Counted from the first letter of the stretch, positions 1-9,029 are shown. The stretch: 64,000 bases of DNA from Rhizobium mesoamericanum STM3625 (GCF_000312665.1 NZ_HF536772.1:323664-387663); one strand, 5' to 3'. Program-made: numbers and translations. The notes: generated from the letters alone by a model not told the origin.

Positions 1-840
1 AACACGCTGAAGCTTGATATGTACCTGCGCATCGCGCCGGAACTGTATCTGAAACGCACGCTGGTTTCGGGCCTCACCGACAAGGTGTTCGAGATCAACC
101 GCAACTTCCGCAACGAAGGCGTCTCGACCCGGCACAATCCCGAATTCACGATGATGGAGTGCTACTGGGCCTATGCCGACTACGAGGACATCATGGACCT
201 CGTCGAGCGGCTGTTCGAAAGCCTGGCACTGTCGATCCACGGCACGACGGAATTCCCTTTCGGCGACGAGACGATTTCTTTCAAGGGTCCGTTCAAGCGT
301 GTGCCGATGCCCGATGCCGTCAAGGACGCGACCGGTATCGACTTCCTCGCGATGACGACGGACGAGGAAGCCCGCGCCGCCGCCAAGGCCGCCGGTTTCG
401 CGGTCGAGAAGGACTGGACCTGGGGCGAGTGCCTTGCATTCATCTTCGAAGAGAAGGTCGAGGCGACACTGATCCAGCCGTCGCATGTCACGCATTTCCC
501 GAAGGATATCTCGCCCTTCGCCAAGGAAGTCCCGGGCGAGCCGCGCCTTGTTGAGCGCTTCGAAACCTACTGCAACGCCTGGGAACTCGGCAACGCCTTC
601 TCGGAACTCAACGATCCGGAAGAGCAGCGCCGCCGCATGGTCGAGCAGCTTGAGCAGGCGCACGCCCGCGGCGAAAAGGAAAAGCAGCTGGACGACGAAT
701 TCCTCGATGCAATCGACCAGGGTATGCCGCCGGCTGGTGGCCTCGGCATCGGCGTCGACCGCCTGATCATGCTCTTGACCAACGCCCCGTCGATCCGCGA
801 CGTGATCCTCTTCCCAGCTCGCCGCAGCAAGGCCGACTGA
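1..840 (+). CDS. lysS: Lysyl-tRNA synthetase, class II (3' part; 5' end outside window)
   Basis: Charges tRNA-Lys with lysine in the cytoplasm. The reading frame is open from base 1, so the N-terminal anticodon-binding OB fold (about 220 residues in the family) lies upstream of the window. What remains is most of the class II catalytic core: motif 2 is seen as FRNEGVSTRHNPEFTMMECY (around codons 37-56) and motif 3 as GGLGIGVDRLIMLLT near the end, followed by the typical DVILFP ending. The first ATG inside the window (base 19) is internal, not a start. A strong stem-loop terminator follows 19 bases after the stop, so the gene ends its transcript. Identity is very secure; only the missing 5' end limits the call. 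Confidence 0.96.
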   Translation, partial: NTLKLDMYLRIAPELYLKRTLVSGLTDKVFEINRNFRNEGVSTRHNPEFTMMECYWAYADYEDIMDLVERLFESLALSIHGTTEFPFGDETISFKGPFKRVPMPDAVKDATGIDFLAMTTDEEARAAAKAAGFAVEKDWTWGECLAFIFEEKVEATLIQPSHVTHFPKDISPFAKEVPGEPRLVERFETYCNAWELGNAFSELNDPEEQRRRMVEQLEQAHARGEKEKQLDDEFLDAIDQGMPPAGGLGIGVDRLIMLLTNAPSIRDVILFPARRSKAD

Positions 841-858
841 GCCAGGCAGATTGAACAG

Positions 859-893
859 AAAGGCGGCGGCCCGATGGGCTCGCCGCCTTTTTC
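859..893. terminator. Rho-independent terminator after lysS
   Basis: Ten-base perfect arms AAAGGCGGCG (859-868) and CGCCGCCTTT (881-890), followed by TTTC and more T residues. It sits 19 bases after the lysS stop and before the convergent gene ending at 906, and its A-rich left flank means it could work in both directions. Confidence 0.85.
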
Positions 894-905
894 TTTTCGA
901 AATCG

Positions 906-1631
906 TCAGTGATCGGCAGCCGGGGCTGCGTCGGTAGGCGAAGGTCCCTCTTTAGGCGCAGCGTCCCGACTGCCCCCCTCGGCCGACCCTTCTTCCTTCG
1001 CCTCTTCTGTCTTCGCAGTCTTCTTAGCCCCACCTTCTCCACCCTTCGTGGCCGCAACGGCGATAGGATCGATACAGTCGGAGTATTCCTTGAAGGACGC
1101 GCCCAAAGCGGTGATTTCGTCTTCGGGTAGATCCACACGTTCGCCGAAGAATAGTCCGTTAGCGGCCGCCGCACCGTCGAAATAATGGGCAGTGTATGTC
1201 TTGGCGTCCGTGCTCTCGAGGACGGGATCGGGATGCGGAATATAGACGACGTCGGCGCCGATCGCGCGGCCGCGAATGTCGGAACGCAGCGTCGGCCCAT
1301 TGGCGTCGAGGACGACGACCTGCACAAGATCGGGCCTCTGCGCGTCGTAGATCGCCTTGGCCACGCGAAGCGCGGTCCTGACCCGCGTCATGCCATCGGT
1401 CGGCTCGGTTTTGATATACTTGCGGATCCAGACTCGGTTCTGCTTTTTGATGGTAACGAGATTGACGTCTGTGCAGGAGAGACCGTTCATCGTTTCCGCT
1501 GACAGGCCGAGGATCTTGTTTTTACCGATAAGCAGCGCGGCACCGCCGGAGACACCCCCGAGGAGGGCAACGCCAGCGATTATAAACACCAATTTCCGGG
1601 AAGGCCGGAAGATGCGCAGTAGGGCCTTCAC
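906..1631 (-). CDS. Membrane-anchored hypothetical protein with acidic/Ala-rich tail
   Basis: Function not recognised. The chosen GTG start at 1631 has a GGAG 8 bases upstream and gives 241 residues; a longer open frame reaches 1799 but its first 56 codons look non-coding and would run up to the LysR gene. Near the N-terminus is one hydrophobic segment (LVFIIAGVALLGGVSGGAALL) after the basic stretch RIFRPSRK, predicting a single-pass anchor. The middle (about residues 45-180) is a folded domain with a Cys in GLSCTD and a second in YSDCIDP, probably periplasmic. The last 50 residues are Lys/Glu/Ala/Gly-rich and probably disordered. It is convergent with lysS and divergent from the LysR gene. 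Similar lone proteins are common in rhizobia, but I cannot name a family. Confidence 0.7.
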   Translation of the reverse strand: MKALLRIFRPSRKLVFIIAGVALLGGVSGGAALLIGKNKILGLSAETMNGLSCTDVNLVTIKKQNRVWIRKYIKTEPTDGMTRVRTALRVAKAIYDAQRPDLVQVVVLDANGPTLRSDIRGRAIGADVVYIPHPDPVLESTDAKTYTAHYFDGAAAANGLFFGERVDLPEDEITALGASFKEYSDCIDPIAVAATKGGEGGAKKTAKTEEAKEEGSAEGGSRDAAPKEGPSPTDAAPAADH

Positions 1632-1812
1632 GCCAACTGCTCCGCCATTAATAAGCTCCAACGCAATACAAGTGGTCTCGACGCTAGAGAAATGACGTTT
1701 CCGAATACTTAAACGGGCCCTCCAACTTTGCGTCAGTAGGGGATTAGCACCAAAAAAGGTCCAAGTTTTCCCTATGCTTGCCAATATCCTCGCGACCATG
1801 CTCTAACGGCGT

Positions 1813-2721
1813 ATGGCCTTTACGCTCCGCCAGATCCAGTATTTCGTTGCAGTCGCCGAACAGGGCTCCGTAACGCGTGCCGCGCAGAACCTTTCGATCT
1901 CGCAATCCTCGGTTACGGAGGCGCTAAAGGAGCTAGAAACCGACCTCGGCGTGGCGCTCTTCGAACGCCATCCGCGGGGTCTGTCGATCACCCACAATGG
2001 CCATCAGTTCCTTCGCCATGCGACGAAGATCCTGGCGAGCGTTTCTGATGCACGCACCAGCTTTTCCGGCAAGCAGAATGAATTGTCAGGCACGCTCAAT
2101 ATCGGCGTCACCTCGCTCGTTGCCGGCTACGTGCTTTCCGACCTCTTGGCTCGCTATCGCCGCGCCTGCCCGGGCGTCGAAGTCAGCGCCATCGAGGACA
2201 ACGGCAGCTATCTCGAACATCTGCTGGTCGGCGGCGAGCTGGATGTGGCCGTCATGGTGATCTCCAACCTGCGGGACCGTATGGCCCTGCAGGCGGAAAT
2301 TCTGGAAACCTCGCCTTACCGGCTGTGGCTGCCCATGGGGCATCCGCTGGTCTCCGCCGACATCATTTCCGTCGCCGATATTGCCCGCGAGCCGCTGATC
2401 ATGCTTACCGTCGACGAAATCGAGGAAAACACCGGCAAGTTGCTCTCGGCGCTCGGCGCCCGCCCCCATGTCGCTTTCCGCACACGTTCGGTGGAAGCGG
2501 TGCGCAGTCTGGTCGCGACCGGCGCCGGCGTGGCGCTACTGCCGGATCTCGTCTATCGTCCCTGGTCATTGGAAGGCGATCGCATCGAAAGCCGCGACGT
2601 GTCCGGCTCGCTGCCCGTCGTCCAGGTGGGCATGGTCTGGCGCAAGGGGTCGAGCCTGCCACAGGCGGCACGCGACTTCGTGGGCATCGCTGAAGCGCTC
2701 CGATCCGGTCGACCCCGCTGA
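1813..2721 (+). CDS. LysR-family transcriptional regulator
   Basis: DNA-binding regulator, 302 residues, the normal length for the family. The N-terminal winged helix-turn-helix (residues 4-62) shows the LysR signature FTLRQIQYFVAVAEQGSVTRAA, with the recognition helix in ISQSSVTEALKELE, then a linker helix and a periplasmic-binding-like effector domain (about 92-295). It is transcribed toward the ydcSTUV-patD operon, which begins 125 bases downstream, and a perfect palindrome with a LysR-type T-N11-A box lies between them. I infer that it controls the polyamine module, with a polyamine or its breakdown product as the likely effector. The ATG at 1813 has only a weak ribosome site. The family call is secure; the target is inference. 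Confidence 0.9.
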   Translation: MAFTLRQIQYFVAVAEQGSVTRAAQNLSISQSSVTEALKELETDLGVALFERHPRGLSITHNGHQFLRHATKILASVSDARTSFSGKQNELSGTLNIGVTSLVAGYVLSDLLARYRRACPGVEVSAIEDNGSYLEHLLVGGELDVAVMVISNLRDRMALQAEILETSPYRLWLPMGHPLVSADIISVADIAREPLIMLTVDEIEENTGKLLSALGARPHVAFRTRSVEAVRSLVATGAGVALLPDLVYRPWSLEGDRIESRDVSGSLPVVQVGMVWRKGSSLPQAARDFVGIAEALRSGRPR

Positions 2722-2727
2722 ATGCCT

Positions 2728-2748
2728 GATATCGGATTTTCCGATATC
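2728..2748. promoter_or_regulatory. Perfect palindrome with LysR-type T-N11-A box
   Basis: GATATCGGA (2728-2736) and TCCGATATC (2740-2748) are exact reverse complements around TTT. The inner part is a T-N11-A box with dyad symmetry, the classical LysR site layout. It lies 7 bases after the LysR stop and about 100 bases before ydcS. It could instead be a weak terminator for the LysR gene, but no T-run follows. Confidence 0.55.
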
Positions 2749-2846
2749 GACTTTCTGATAAATGAATTTGCGAAAACGGAAGATTCGGCGCACCTTTTCG
2801 CCCGGGAACATAACGCCACGAAAAGTGGCAAACCGGGAGACGTCAG

Positions 2847-4007
2847 ATGAAATATCTTCTGAAATCGTGCACGGCTGCCCTCGCGAGCCTGAGCTTCGTG
2901 ACGCAGGGGGTCGCCGCCGAACCGCTGAAGGCGCTTGGCAAGGGCGAGGGTGCAGTAAGCATCGTAGCCTGGGCCGGTTACATCGAACGCGGCGAAAGCG
3001 ACAAGAGCTACGACTGGGTCACCAGCTTTGAAAAGGAAACCGGGTGCAAGGTCTCAGTCAAGACGGCCGCGACCTCGGATGAAATGGTCTCGCTGATGAA
3101 CGAAGGAGGCTTCGATCTCGTCACCGCTTCCGGCGACGCATCGCTCCGCCTGATCGCCGGCAAGCGCGTCCAGCCGATCAACACGGACCTGATCCCGAGC
3201 TTCAAGAATGTCGATCCACGTCTGCAGAAGGGCGCGTGGTACACGGTCAACGGCGTCCACTACGGCGTACCCTACCTCTGGGGGCCGAATGTTCTGATGT
3301 ACAACACCGATGCCTTCAAGGATAAGGCACCCACCAGCTGGAAGGTCGTTTTCGAAGAAGAGACGCTTCCGGACGGCAAGTCCAACAAGGGACGTGTCCA
3401 GGCCTATGACGGCCCGATCTATATTGCGGATGCCGCCCTCTACCTGATGGCGCACAAGCCGGACCTCGGCATCAAAGATCCCTACGAGCTGAACGAAGAC
3501 CAGTACAAGGCAGCCCTCGATCTCCTGCGCGGCCAGCGCAAGCTCGTTTCCCGCTACTGGCACGACGCGATGATCCAGATCGACGATTTCAAGAACGAGG
3601 GCGTCGTCGCCTCGGGCTCCTGGCCATTCCAGGTCAATCTGATGCAGGCAGACAAGCAGAAGATCGCCTCCACCTTCCCGGAAGAAGGGGCGACCGGCTG
3701 GGCTGATACGACCATGCTGCACGTCGACAGCGAGCACCCGAACTGCGCGTACATGTGGATGGAGCATTCGCTGCAGGCCAAGGTCCAGGGCGATGCCGCT
3801 GCCTGGTTTGGCGCCGTGCCGTCGGTCCCCGCAGCCTGCAAAGGCAACGAATTGCTGACGGACGAGGGTTGCGCAACGAACGGCTTCAACCACTTCGACA
3901 AGATCAAATTCTGGAGAACGCCGACCTCGAAGTGCGCCACGCAGAACGAGTGCGTACCGTATCACCGTTGGGTCTCAGACTATATCGGCGTAATCGGGGG
4001 ACGATAG
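2847..4007 (+). CDS. ydcS: YdcS-type periplasmic binding protein of a polyamine ABC importer
   Basis: Periplasmic solute-binding protein, 386 residues, that would deliver putrescine/polyamine-like cations to the adjacent permease. The N-terminus is a Sec signal peptide ending in GVAA-EP. The mature protein keeps stretches recalled from E. coli YdcS: YDWVTSFEKETGC, KTAATSDEMVSL, GDASLRLIAGKRVQPINT, KSNKGRVQAYDGPIYIADAA, TGWADTTMLH and the final YIGVIGGR, which separates it from generic PotD/PotF. The E. coli protein has also been reported to have polyhydroxybutyrate synthase activity; nothing here shows that independently. The ATG at 2847 follows GGGAGA by 6 bases. It is first in the operon with ydcT, ydcU, ydcV and patD. 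A structured 110-base element lies between it and ydcT. Confidence 0.92.
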   Translation: MKYLLKSCTAALASLSFVTQGVAAEPLKALGKGEGAVSIVAWAGYIERGESDKSYDWVTSFEKETGCKVSVKTAATSDEMVSLMNEGGFDLVTASGDASLRLIAGKRVQPINTDLIPSFKNVDPRLQKGAWYTVNGVHYGVPYLWGPNVLMYNTDAFKDKAPTSWKVVFEEETLPDGKSNKGRVQAYDGPIYIADAALYLMAHKPDLGIKDPYELNEDQYKAALDLLRGQRKLVSRYWHDAMIQIDDFKNEGVVASGSWPFQVNLMQADKQKIASTFPEEGATGWADTTMLHVDSEHPNCAYMWMEHSLQAKVQGDAAAWFGAVPSVPAACKGNELLTDEGCATNGFNHFDKIKFWRTPTSKCATQNECVPYHRWVSDYIGVIGGR

Positions 4008-4030
4008 TCTCTCGCGCAATCTCTGCTTCT

Positions 4031-4140
4031 CCGTAAGCGGAAAAGACGCCCGCTGACGGCAACGCGAGGGGGCAATGAAGACAAGAGCGAACGTCCGAGC
4101 GCTGGGGCGACGACGGAACGCCGAATTGTCCCCTCGTCAG
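4031..4140. repeat. Intercistronic element with two palindromes (RIME-like)
   Basis: First stem-loop: CCGTAAGCGG (4031-4040) pairs with CCGCTGACGG (4050-4059) with one mismatch. Second: CGAGGGGGCAAT (4065-4076) pairs with ATTGTCCCCTCG (4125-4136) with one G-U. The size and two-palindrome layout resemble the RIME repeats described in rhizobia, here in a diverged copy. It sits in the 192-base gap between the binding-protein and ATPase genes, where such stems often protect the upstream mRNA. Assignment to RIME is inference from layout and remembered sequence style. Confidence 0.5.
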
Positions 4141-4199
4141 GGCCCTCGGGCTGCCTTCCCACTGGGAAGACGAAAGACACAACATCCCGGAGTTTTACA

Positions 4200-5186
4200 A
4201 TGATCCCCGCCGTCCGTTTCCAACAGGTCTCGCGCTATTTCGGGCAGGTCCGCGCTGTCGATCGCGTCGATCTCGAAATTGCGCCGGGCGAATTCTTCGC
4301 CATGCTCGGCCCTTCCGGGTCCGGCAAAACCACGTGCCTGCGCCTGATCGCGGGCTTCGAACAGCCAACGGGCGGCCACATCGAAATCTTTGGCGAGACG
4401 GCCGAAGGCATTCCGCCCTATCGCCGCAACGTCAACACCGTCTTCCAGGACTACGCGCTCTTCCCGCATCTTAACATCCTTGACAACGTCGCCTATGGGC
4501 TAATGGTCAAGGGCATCGGTAAGGCTGAACGCACCAAAGCCGCCGAACAGGCGCTCGACCTTGTGAAGCTTCCCGGCTATGGCGGGCGCAAGCCCGGCCA
4601 GCTCTCCGGCGGCCAGCGGCAACGTGTGGCGCTCGCCCGCGCCCTCGTCAACAAGCCGAAGGTCCTGCTGCTCGACGAGCCGCTCGGCGCGCTTGATCTG
4701 AAGCTGCGTGAGCAGATGCAAGAGGAGCTGAAGAGCCTGCAGCGCGCGCTCGGCATCACCTTCGTCTTCGTCACTCATGACCAGGGCGAGGCGCTGTCGA
4801 TGGCCGACCGCGTCGCCGTCTTCAACAATGGCGGGATCGTCCAGGAAGGCACCCCGCAAGACATCTACCGCTGCCCGAAGACACGCTTCGTCGCGGATTT
4901 CGTCGGCTCCTCCAATGTCATAGCCCCCGACCTGATGACCACGCTTGGCGGCGAGAAGCGTTGGGCGAGCCTGCGTCCGGAAGCGATCCACGTCGCCGGC
5001 GAAGGTGTCGAAGCGCGCGTGGAGCACGCGAGCTTTCTCGGTGCTGCAACCCGCCTGTCGGTCGATATCCGCGGCACGCGGCTGCACGTCATGCTGCCTG
5101 CCGGCGCCCACATACCGGATATCGGCACGAGCGTTCGCCTCGCCTGGCAACCCGTGGACGTGCATTACATGGACGACGCAGCATGA
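4200..5186 (+). CDS. ydcT: ABC transporter ATPase of the polyamine importer (YdcT-type)
   Basis: Cytoplasmic ATPase that powers the YdcU/YdcV permease, 328 residues. Walker A is GPSGSGKTT (about residue 39), the ABC signature is [15 protein letters not shown], Walker B is [12 protein letters not shown] and the switch histidine is in [15 protein letters not shown]. The C-terminal 90 residues form the TOBE-type domain usual for PotA/MalK-like subunits (SLRPEAIHV). The ATG at 4200 follows a GGAG. The stop overlaps the next start (ATGA at 5183-5186), which indicates translational coupling to ydcU. The family is secure; the symbol follows from gene order and from the strong YdcS and PatD matches. 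Confidence 0.92.
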   Translation: MIPAVRFQQVSRYFGQVRAVDRVDLEIAPGEFFAMLGPSGSGKTTCLRLIAGFEQPTGGHIEIFGETAEGIPPYRRNVNTVFQDYALFPHLNILDNVAYGLMVKGIGKAERTKAAEQALDLVKLPGYGGRKPGQLSGGQRQRVALARALVNKPKVLLLDEPLGALDLKLREQMQEELKSLQRALGITFVFVTHDQGEALSMADRVAVFNNGGIVQEGTPQDIYRCPKTRFVADFVGSSNVIAPDLMTTLGGEKRWASLRPEAIHVAGEGVEARVEHASFLGAATRLSVDIRGTRLHVMLPAGAHIPDIGTSVRLAWQPVDVHYMDDAA

Positions 5187-6157
5187 CCGCGATTGCTTTG
5201 ACCAAGCCCGCCGATCTGCGTGAGACCTCGATCCTTCCTGGTCGTGGCGGTTTCTTCGGACAGCTCTCGGACGCTTTCTGGCGACATCCTAAACTGCTGC
5301 TCCTCCTGATGCTGACGCCGCCGCTGCTGTGGCTCGGCATCATCTACATCGGTTCCCTGATCGCGCTGCTGCTGCAGAGCTTCTTCTCGATCGATGACTT
5401 CTCCGGCCTGGTGAATTACGAGTTCACGCTTGCGACCTATGCGCAGCTGCTCAGCCCGACGAATTTCGACATCATCATTCGCACCATCATCATGGCGGCG
5501 CTGGTGACGCTGACCTCCGCTGTCGTCGCCTTCCCGATTGCCTATTACGCCGCCCGCTATGCACAGGGCAAATGGAAGGCGCTGTTCTATCTCGGCGTCA
5601 TGCTGCCGCTATGGTCCAGCTATCTCGTGAAGATCTATGCCTGGAAGCTGATCTTGGCCAAGGAAGGCATCCTCACCTGGATCTTCGAGAAGCTACACCT
5701 TTCCTGGCTGCTCGACGGCATTCTCAACCTGCCCATCATCGGCGGCAATTCACTGTCGGTCAGCTATCTCGGGACGTTTCTCGTGTTCGTCTATGTCTGG
5801 CTGCCCTACATGATCCTGCCGACACAGGCAGCACTTGAGCGCGTACCAGGCAATCTGATTGAGGCCTCGTCCGATCTCGGCGCGACACCCGGCCAGACTT
5901 TCCGCAATGTGGTTTTCCCGCTGGCACTACCCGGTATCGTAGCCGGCTCGATCTTCACCTTCTCCCTGACCTTGGGCGACTACATCATCCCGCAGATCAT
6001 CGGCTCGTCGCGCCTCTTCATTGGCCAAGCGGTCTATGCCCAGCAGGGCACGGCCGGAAATGTCCCGCTCGCGGCCGCCTTTTCCGTCGTCCCGATCGCC
6101 ATCATGGCCGTCTACCTCTGGCTCGCCAAGAAACAGGGGGCCTTCGATGCGCTCTGA
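5183..6157 (+). CDS. ydcU: ABC transporter permease 1 of the polyamine importer (YdcU/PotB-type)
   Basis: Inner-membrane permease subunit, 324 residues. The start is the ATG overlapping the ydcT stop (ATGA); the frame is open further upstream but that part is only a shadow of ydcT. It has about six hydrophobic segments (first at [20 protein letters not shown]) and the EAA loop that docks on the ATPase ([22 protein letters not shown]). The family is the PotB/PotH group of spermidine/putrescine permeases. Its end overlaps the start of the partner permease by 11 bases, so ydcT-ydcU-ydcV are tightly coupled. Confidence 0.9.
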   Translation: MTAIALTKPADLRETSILPGRGGFFGQLSDAFWRHPKLLLLLMLTPPLLWLGIIYIGSLIALLLQSFFSIDDFSGLVNYEFTLATYAQLLSPTNFDIIIRTIIMAALVTLTSAVVAFPIAYYAARYAQGKWKALFYLGVMLPLWSSYLVKIYAWKLILAKEGILTWIFEKLHLSWLLDGILNLPIIGGNSLSVSYLGTFLVFVYVWLPYMILPTQAALERVPGNLIEASSDLGATPGQTFRNVVFPLALPGIVAGSIFTFSLTLGDYIIPQIIGSSRLFIGQAVYAQQGTAGNVPLAAAFSVVPIAIMAVYLWLAKKQGAFDAL

Positions 6158-6962
6158 CCGTTCACAACGTTCCCCGCTGTTCCTGAAGATCGCCGCAGCC
6201 GGTGGCCTGCTCTTCCTACACCTGCCGATCCTACTGATCTTCGTCTATGCCTTCACGACCGAGGAGAAGAGCTATCAGTGGCCGCCCCCAGGTCTTACGA
6301 TGCAGTGGTTCGCTATTGCCTGGAACCGCCCGGATGTCTGGTCTGCACTCGGCTTGTCCGTGCAGGTCGCCTGCATCGCCACATCAATTGCATTGGTACT
6401 CGGCACCCTCTGCGCCGCGGCGATCAGCCAGACGAAGTTCTTCGGTCGGGAGGCAATCTCGCTGCTGGTCATCCTGCCCATCGCGCTCCCCGGCATAATC
6501 ACCGGCATTGCGTTACGCTCGGCCTTCAGCCTGTTCGACATCCCGTTCTCGGTCTGGACGATCGTGCTTGGCCACGCAACCTTCTGCGTCGTGGTGGTCT
6601 ACAACAATGCCGTTGCCCGCTTCCGCCGCACCTCCGGTTCGCTGATCGAGGCATCGATGGATCTTGGCGCCGATGGCTTCCAGACGTTTCGCCACATCAT
6701 CCTGCCGAACATCGGCACGGCGCTTTTAGCCGGCGGCATGCTCGCCTTCGCGCTGTCGTTCGATGAGGTCATTGTCACCACCTTCACCGGCGGACAGCAA
6801 TCCACACTGCCGATCTGGATGCTCGAAGAACTCATCCGCCCGCGCCAGCGCCCTGTCACCAACGTAGTCGCGATGGTCGTCGTGCTCGTCACCTTTCTGC
6901 CGATCCTGGCAGCCTACTATCTTACTCGCGACGGCGACCAAGTCGCCGGAGCCGGCAAATAA
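6147..6962 (+). CDS. ydcV: ABC transporter permease 2 of the polyamine importer (YdcV/PotC-type)
   Basis: Second inner-membrane permease subunit, 271 residues, forming a heterodimer with YdcU. The ATG at 6147 lies inside the last codons of ydcU. There are about six membrane segments, beginning with [20 protein letters not shown], and an EAA loop [33 protein letters not shown] is typical of PotC/PotI proteins. The gene is followed by a 47-base hairpin element and then patD, 74 bases downstream. The family assignment is secure; the transported compound is inferred from the operon partners. Confidence 0.9.
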   Translation: MRSDRSQRSPLFLKIAAAGGLLFLHLPILLIFVYAFTTEEKSYQWPPPGLTMQWFAIAWNRPDVWSALGLSVQVACIATSIALVLGTLCAAAISQTKFFGREAISLLVILPIALPGIITGIALRSAFSLFDIPFSVWTIVLGHATFCVVVVYNNAVARFRRTSGSLIEASMDLGADGFQTFRHIILPNIGTALLAGGMLAFALSFDEVIVTTFTGGQQSTLPIWMLEELIRPRQRPVTNVVAMVVVLVTFLPILAAYYLTRDGDQVAGAGK

Positions 6963-6966
6963 CCAA

Positions 6967-7013
6967 AGTGGGATGCGGAAAAGTGTGAAGCGGCTTTCCG
7001 CCCATATCCCACT
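6967..7013. repeat. REP-like palindrome between ydcV and patD
   Basis: Nested stem: outer arms AGTGGGAT (6967-6974) and ATCCCACT (7006-7013), inner arms GCGGAAA (6975-6981) and TTTCCGC (6995-7001), with a 4-base bulge on the 3' side. This sequence style is familiar as a dispersed palindromic repeat in rhizobial genomes. No second copy was seen in this window. Inside an operon it could stabilise the upstream mRNA or dampen patD expression. Confidence 0.55.
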
Positions 7014-7036
7014 CCGTCGACAATAAGGAGAACGTC

Positions 7037-8464
7037 ATGGACACCTCAATGCTGATTGGGTCTAGCTTCGTAGCGGGCACGGAAACTGAAGAGCACATCC
7101 TCAACCCGAAGACGGGCGAGACGGTGCTTGACCTGCCGGAAGCCTCGCTTGGCCAGATCGACGCAGCCGTGGACGCAGCCGAATCCGCATTCAGGAGCTG
7201 GTCGCTGACGACACCCGGTGAGCGCTCGGCTTATCTCTTGAAGATCGCGGATGCGATCGAGAATGACGCGCAAGGCTTTGCAGTGCTGGAAGCGCTGAAC
7301 TGCGGCAAGCCGATCAATGCCGTGCTGAACGACGAGATCCCTGCGATCGTCGATTGCTACCGCTTCTTTGCCGGCGCGGTGCGCAACCTGCATGGCCCGG
7401 TCGCCGGCGAATATCTGCCGAACCACACCTCGATGATCCGCCGCGACGCCGTCGGCATTGTCGGCTCGATCGCACCTTGGAACTATCCGTTGATGATGAT
7501 GGCATGGAAGCTGGCGCCGGCAATCGCGGGCGGCAACACTGTCGTCTTCAAGCCGTCCGAACAAACGCCGCTGACCGCGCTGAAGATGGCGAAGCTGCTT
7601 GCCGAGATTCTTCCGGAAGGCGTCGTCAACGTCATCCTCGGCCGCGGCGAAAGCGTCGGCAACGCGCTGATCAACCATCCGAAGATTTCGATGGTCTCGA
7701 TAACAGGCGATGTCGCAACCGGCAAGAAGGTCCTGCAGGCGGCCGCCAAGACCGTGAAGCGCACCCACCTCGAGCTCGGCGGCAAGGCACCGGTCATCGT
7801 CTTCGATGACGCCGACATCGATGCTGTCGTCTCCGGCATCCGGACTTTTGGCTACTATAATGCTGGCCAGGACTGCACTGCCGCCTGCCGAATCTATGCA
7901 GACGCGAAGGTTTACGACAAATTCGTCGCCGACCTCTCTTCGGCCGTCTCCTCGATCCGGTTCAACCAGGCAGACGACACTGAAAACGAGATCGGCCCGC
8001 TAATCTCCAAACGCCAGCGTGACCGCGTCGAAAGCTTCGTCGCCCGCGCCAGCGAGCACAAGCACATGGAGATCACGGCCGGCGGCAAGACGTCTGGTGA
8101 CAAGGGCTTCTTCTACACGCCAACAGTCATCGCGGGCGCTACCCAGGCCGACGAAATTGTTCGCCGGGAGGTTTTCGGCCCCGTCGTCTCGGTCACCCGT
8201 TTCACCGATGTCGAGGATGCCGTCATCTGGGCGAACGACAGCGACTATGGCCTGGCTTCGTCCGTCTGGACCAAGGAGATCAGCCGCGGCATGAAGACCG
8301 CCGCCCGTCTGCACTATGGCTGCACCTGGATCAACACCCACTTCATGCTGGTCAACGAGATGCCGCACGGCGGCTTGAAGCAGTCCGGCTATGGCAAGGA
8401 CATGTCGGTCTACGCGCTGGAGGACTACACCGCCGTCCGTCACGTCATGATCAACCACGGCTGA
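7037..8464 (+). CDS. patD: Gamma-aminobutyraldehyde dehydrogenase
   Basis: NAD-dependent oxidation of 4-aminobutanal to GABA, the aldehyde step of putrescine breakdown, in the cytoplasm. The 475-residue protein matches E. coli PatD (YdcW) closely from memory: [23 protein letters not shown] in part, [56 protein letters not shown] and the ending [10 protein letters not shown]. The catalytic Cys is in GQDCTAACR and the general-base Glu in [10 protein letters not shown]. The ATG at 7037 follows AAGGAG. It is the last catabolic gene of the ydc operon, as in E. coli. No putrescine aminotransferase is present in this window, so the preceding step must be encoded elsewhere. Confidence 0.93.
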   Translation: MDTSMLIGSSFVAGTETEEHILNPKTGETVLDLPEASLGQIDAAVDAAESAFRSWSLTTPGERSAYLLKIADAIENDAQGFAVLEALNCGKPINAVLNDEIPAIVDCYRFFAGAVRNLHGPVAGEYLPNHTSMIRRDAVGIVGSIAPWNYPLMMMAWKLAPAIAGGNTVVFKPSEQTPLTALKMAKLLAEILPEGVVNVILGRGESVGNALINHPKISMVSITGDVATGKKVLQAAAKTVKRTHLELGGKAPVIVFDDADIDAVVSGIRTFGYYNAGQDCTAACRIYADAKVYDKFVADLSSAVSSIRFNQADDTENEIGPLISKRQRDRVESFVARASEHKHMEITAGGKTSGDKGFFYTPTVIAGATQADEIVRREVFGPVVSVTRFTDVEDAVIWANDSDYGLASSVWTKEISRGMKTAARLHYGCTWINTHFMLVNEMPHGGLKQSGYGKDMSVYALEDYTAVRHVMINHG

Positions 8465-8492
8465 TAATCCAAAAGTGAAAGGGAGGACTTGC

Positions 8493-8987
8493 ATGAAACG
8501 TCGTACCATTCTTGCCGCCTTTGGCGGCATCTTCCTCGCTTCAACGCTTGCCGGAGTGCCGGTCTACGCCGCCGACCAAACGCCGCTTTCGATCGTCGAG
8601 CAGTATCTGGCCGCATGGAACGCGCATGATGCCGCCAAGGCCGCCTCATATTTCGATGAAAAGGTCAGCTACTACGACGCGTCCGTTGGCAAGCCGACCG
8701 TTGGAAAGGCGGAAGCCAAGGCCGCAGTCATCGACAACTTCATGGCCGCGGCACCTGATCTGAAATGGGTAATGCGCGGCGATCCGATTGTCAGCGGAAA
8801 CAAGGTTTCATTCGAGTGGACCTTCACGGGCAACAACAGCGGAGCCTGGGCTGATGGCACCGCGGCCACCAACAAACCGTTCTCCCTCGACGGCGCTTCC
8901 GTCTTCGTCATTGAGAACAATGCCATCAAACAGCAGTCGGATTATTACGATGCCCTGGGCTTCTACAAGCAGCTGGGTCTGATGTAA
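8493..8987 (+). CDS. Secreted NTF2/SnoaL-like protein
   Basis: Protein of 164 residues with a clear signal peptide (MKRRTILAAFGGIFLAST then VYAAD). The ATG at 8493 follows GGGAGG by 6 bases; a GTG at 8475 is upstream but has no such site. The mature part is a single NTF2-like cone fold: IVEQYLAAWNAHDAAKAASYF at the start, then alternating strands ending in DALGFYKQLGLM, as in SnoaL/ketosteroid-isomerase-like proteins. It lies 28 bases after patD and is probably the last gene of the transcript. The family suggests small-molecule binding or an isomerase-like role, but no catalytic Asp/His set can be assigned. Its export, next to an importer, suggests a periplasmic role. Confidence 0.75.
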   Translation: MKRRTILAAFGGIFLASTLAGVPVYAADQTPLSIVEQYLAAWNAHDAAKAASYFDEKVSYYDASVGKPTVGKAEAKAAVIDNFMAAAPDLKWVMRGDPIVSGNKVSFEWTFTGNNSGAWADGTAATNKPFSLDGASVFVIENNAIKQQSDYYDALGFYKQLGLM

Positions 8988-8996
8988 GCAGCAACA

Positions 8997-9029
8997 GCTT
9001 GACGGCGCCCTTCAGGACCGCCGTCAAGC
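8997..9029. terminator. Stem-loop after the ydc operon
   Basis: Perfect 11-base arms GCTTGACGGCG (8997-9007) and CGCCGTCAAGC (9019-9029), starting 9 bases after the stop of the NTF2-like gene. No T-run follows, so it is either a weak terminator or an mRNA 3' end protector. Confidence 0.6.

Noticed and set aside
1632..1799. N-terminal extension of the hypothetical protein ending at 906
   Set aside because: The extra 56 codons look non-coding, have no ribosome site and would run to 13 bases from the LysR gene; the GTG at 1631 has a well-placed GGAG.
2086..2469. Minus-strand open frame inside the LysR gene
   Set aside because: It is the antisense shadow of a clearly coding gene, with no ribosome site or family motif.
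3054..3965. 303-codon minus-strand open frame opposite ydcS
   Set aside because: Long only because GC-rich codons rarely give stops on the other strand; the plus strand encodes an unmistakable YdcS.
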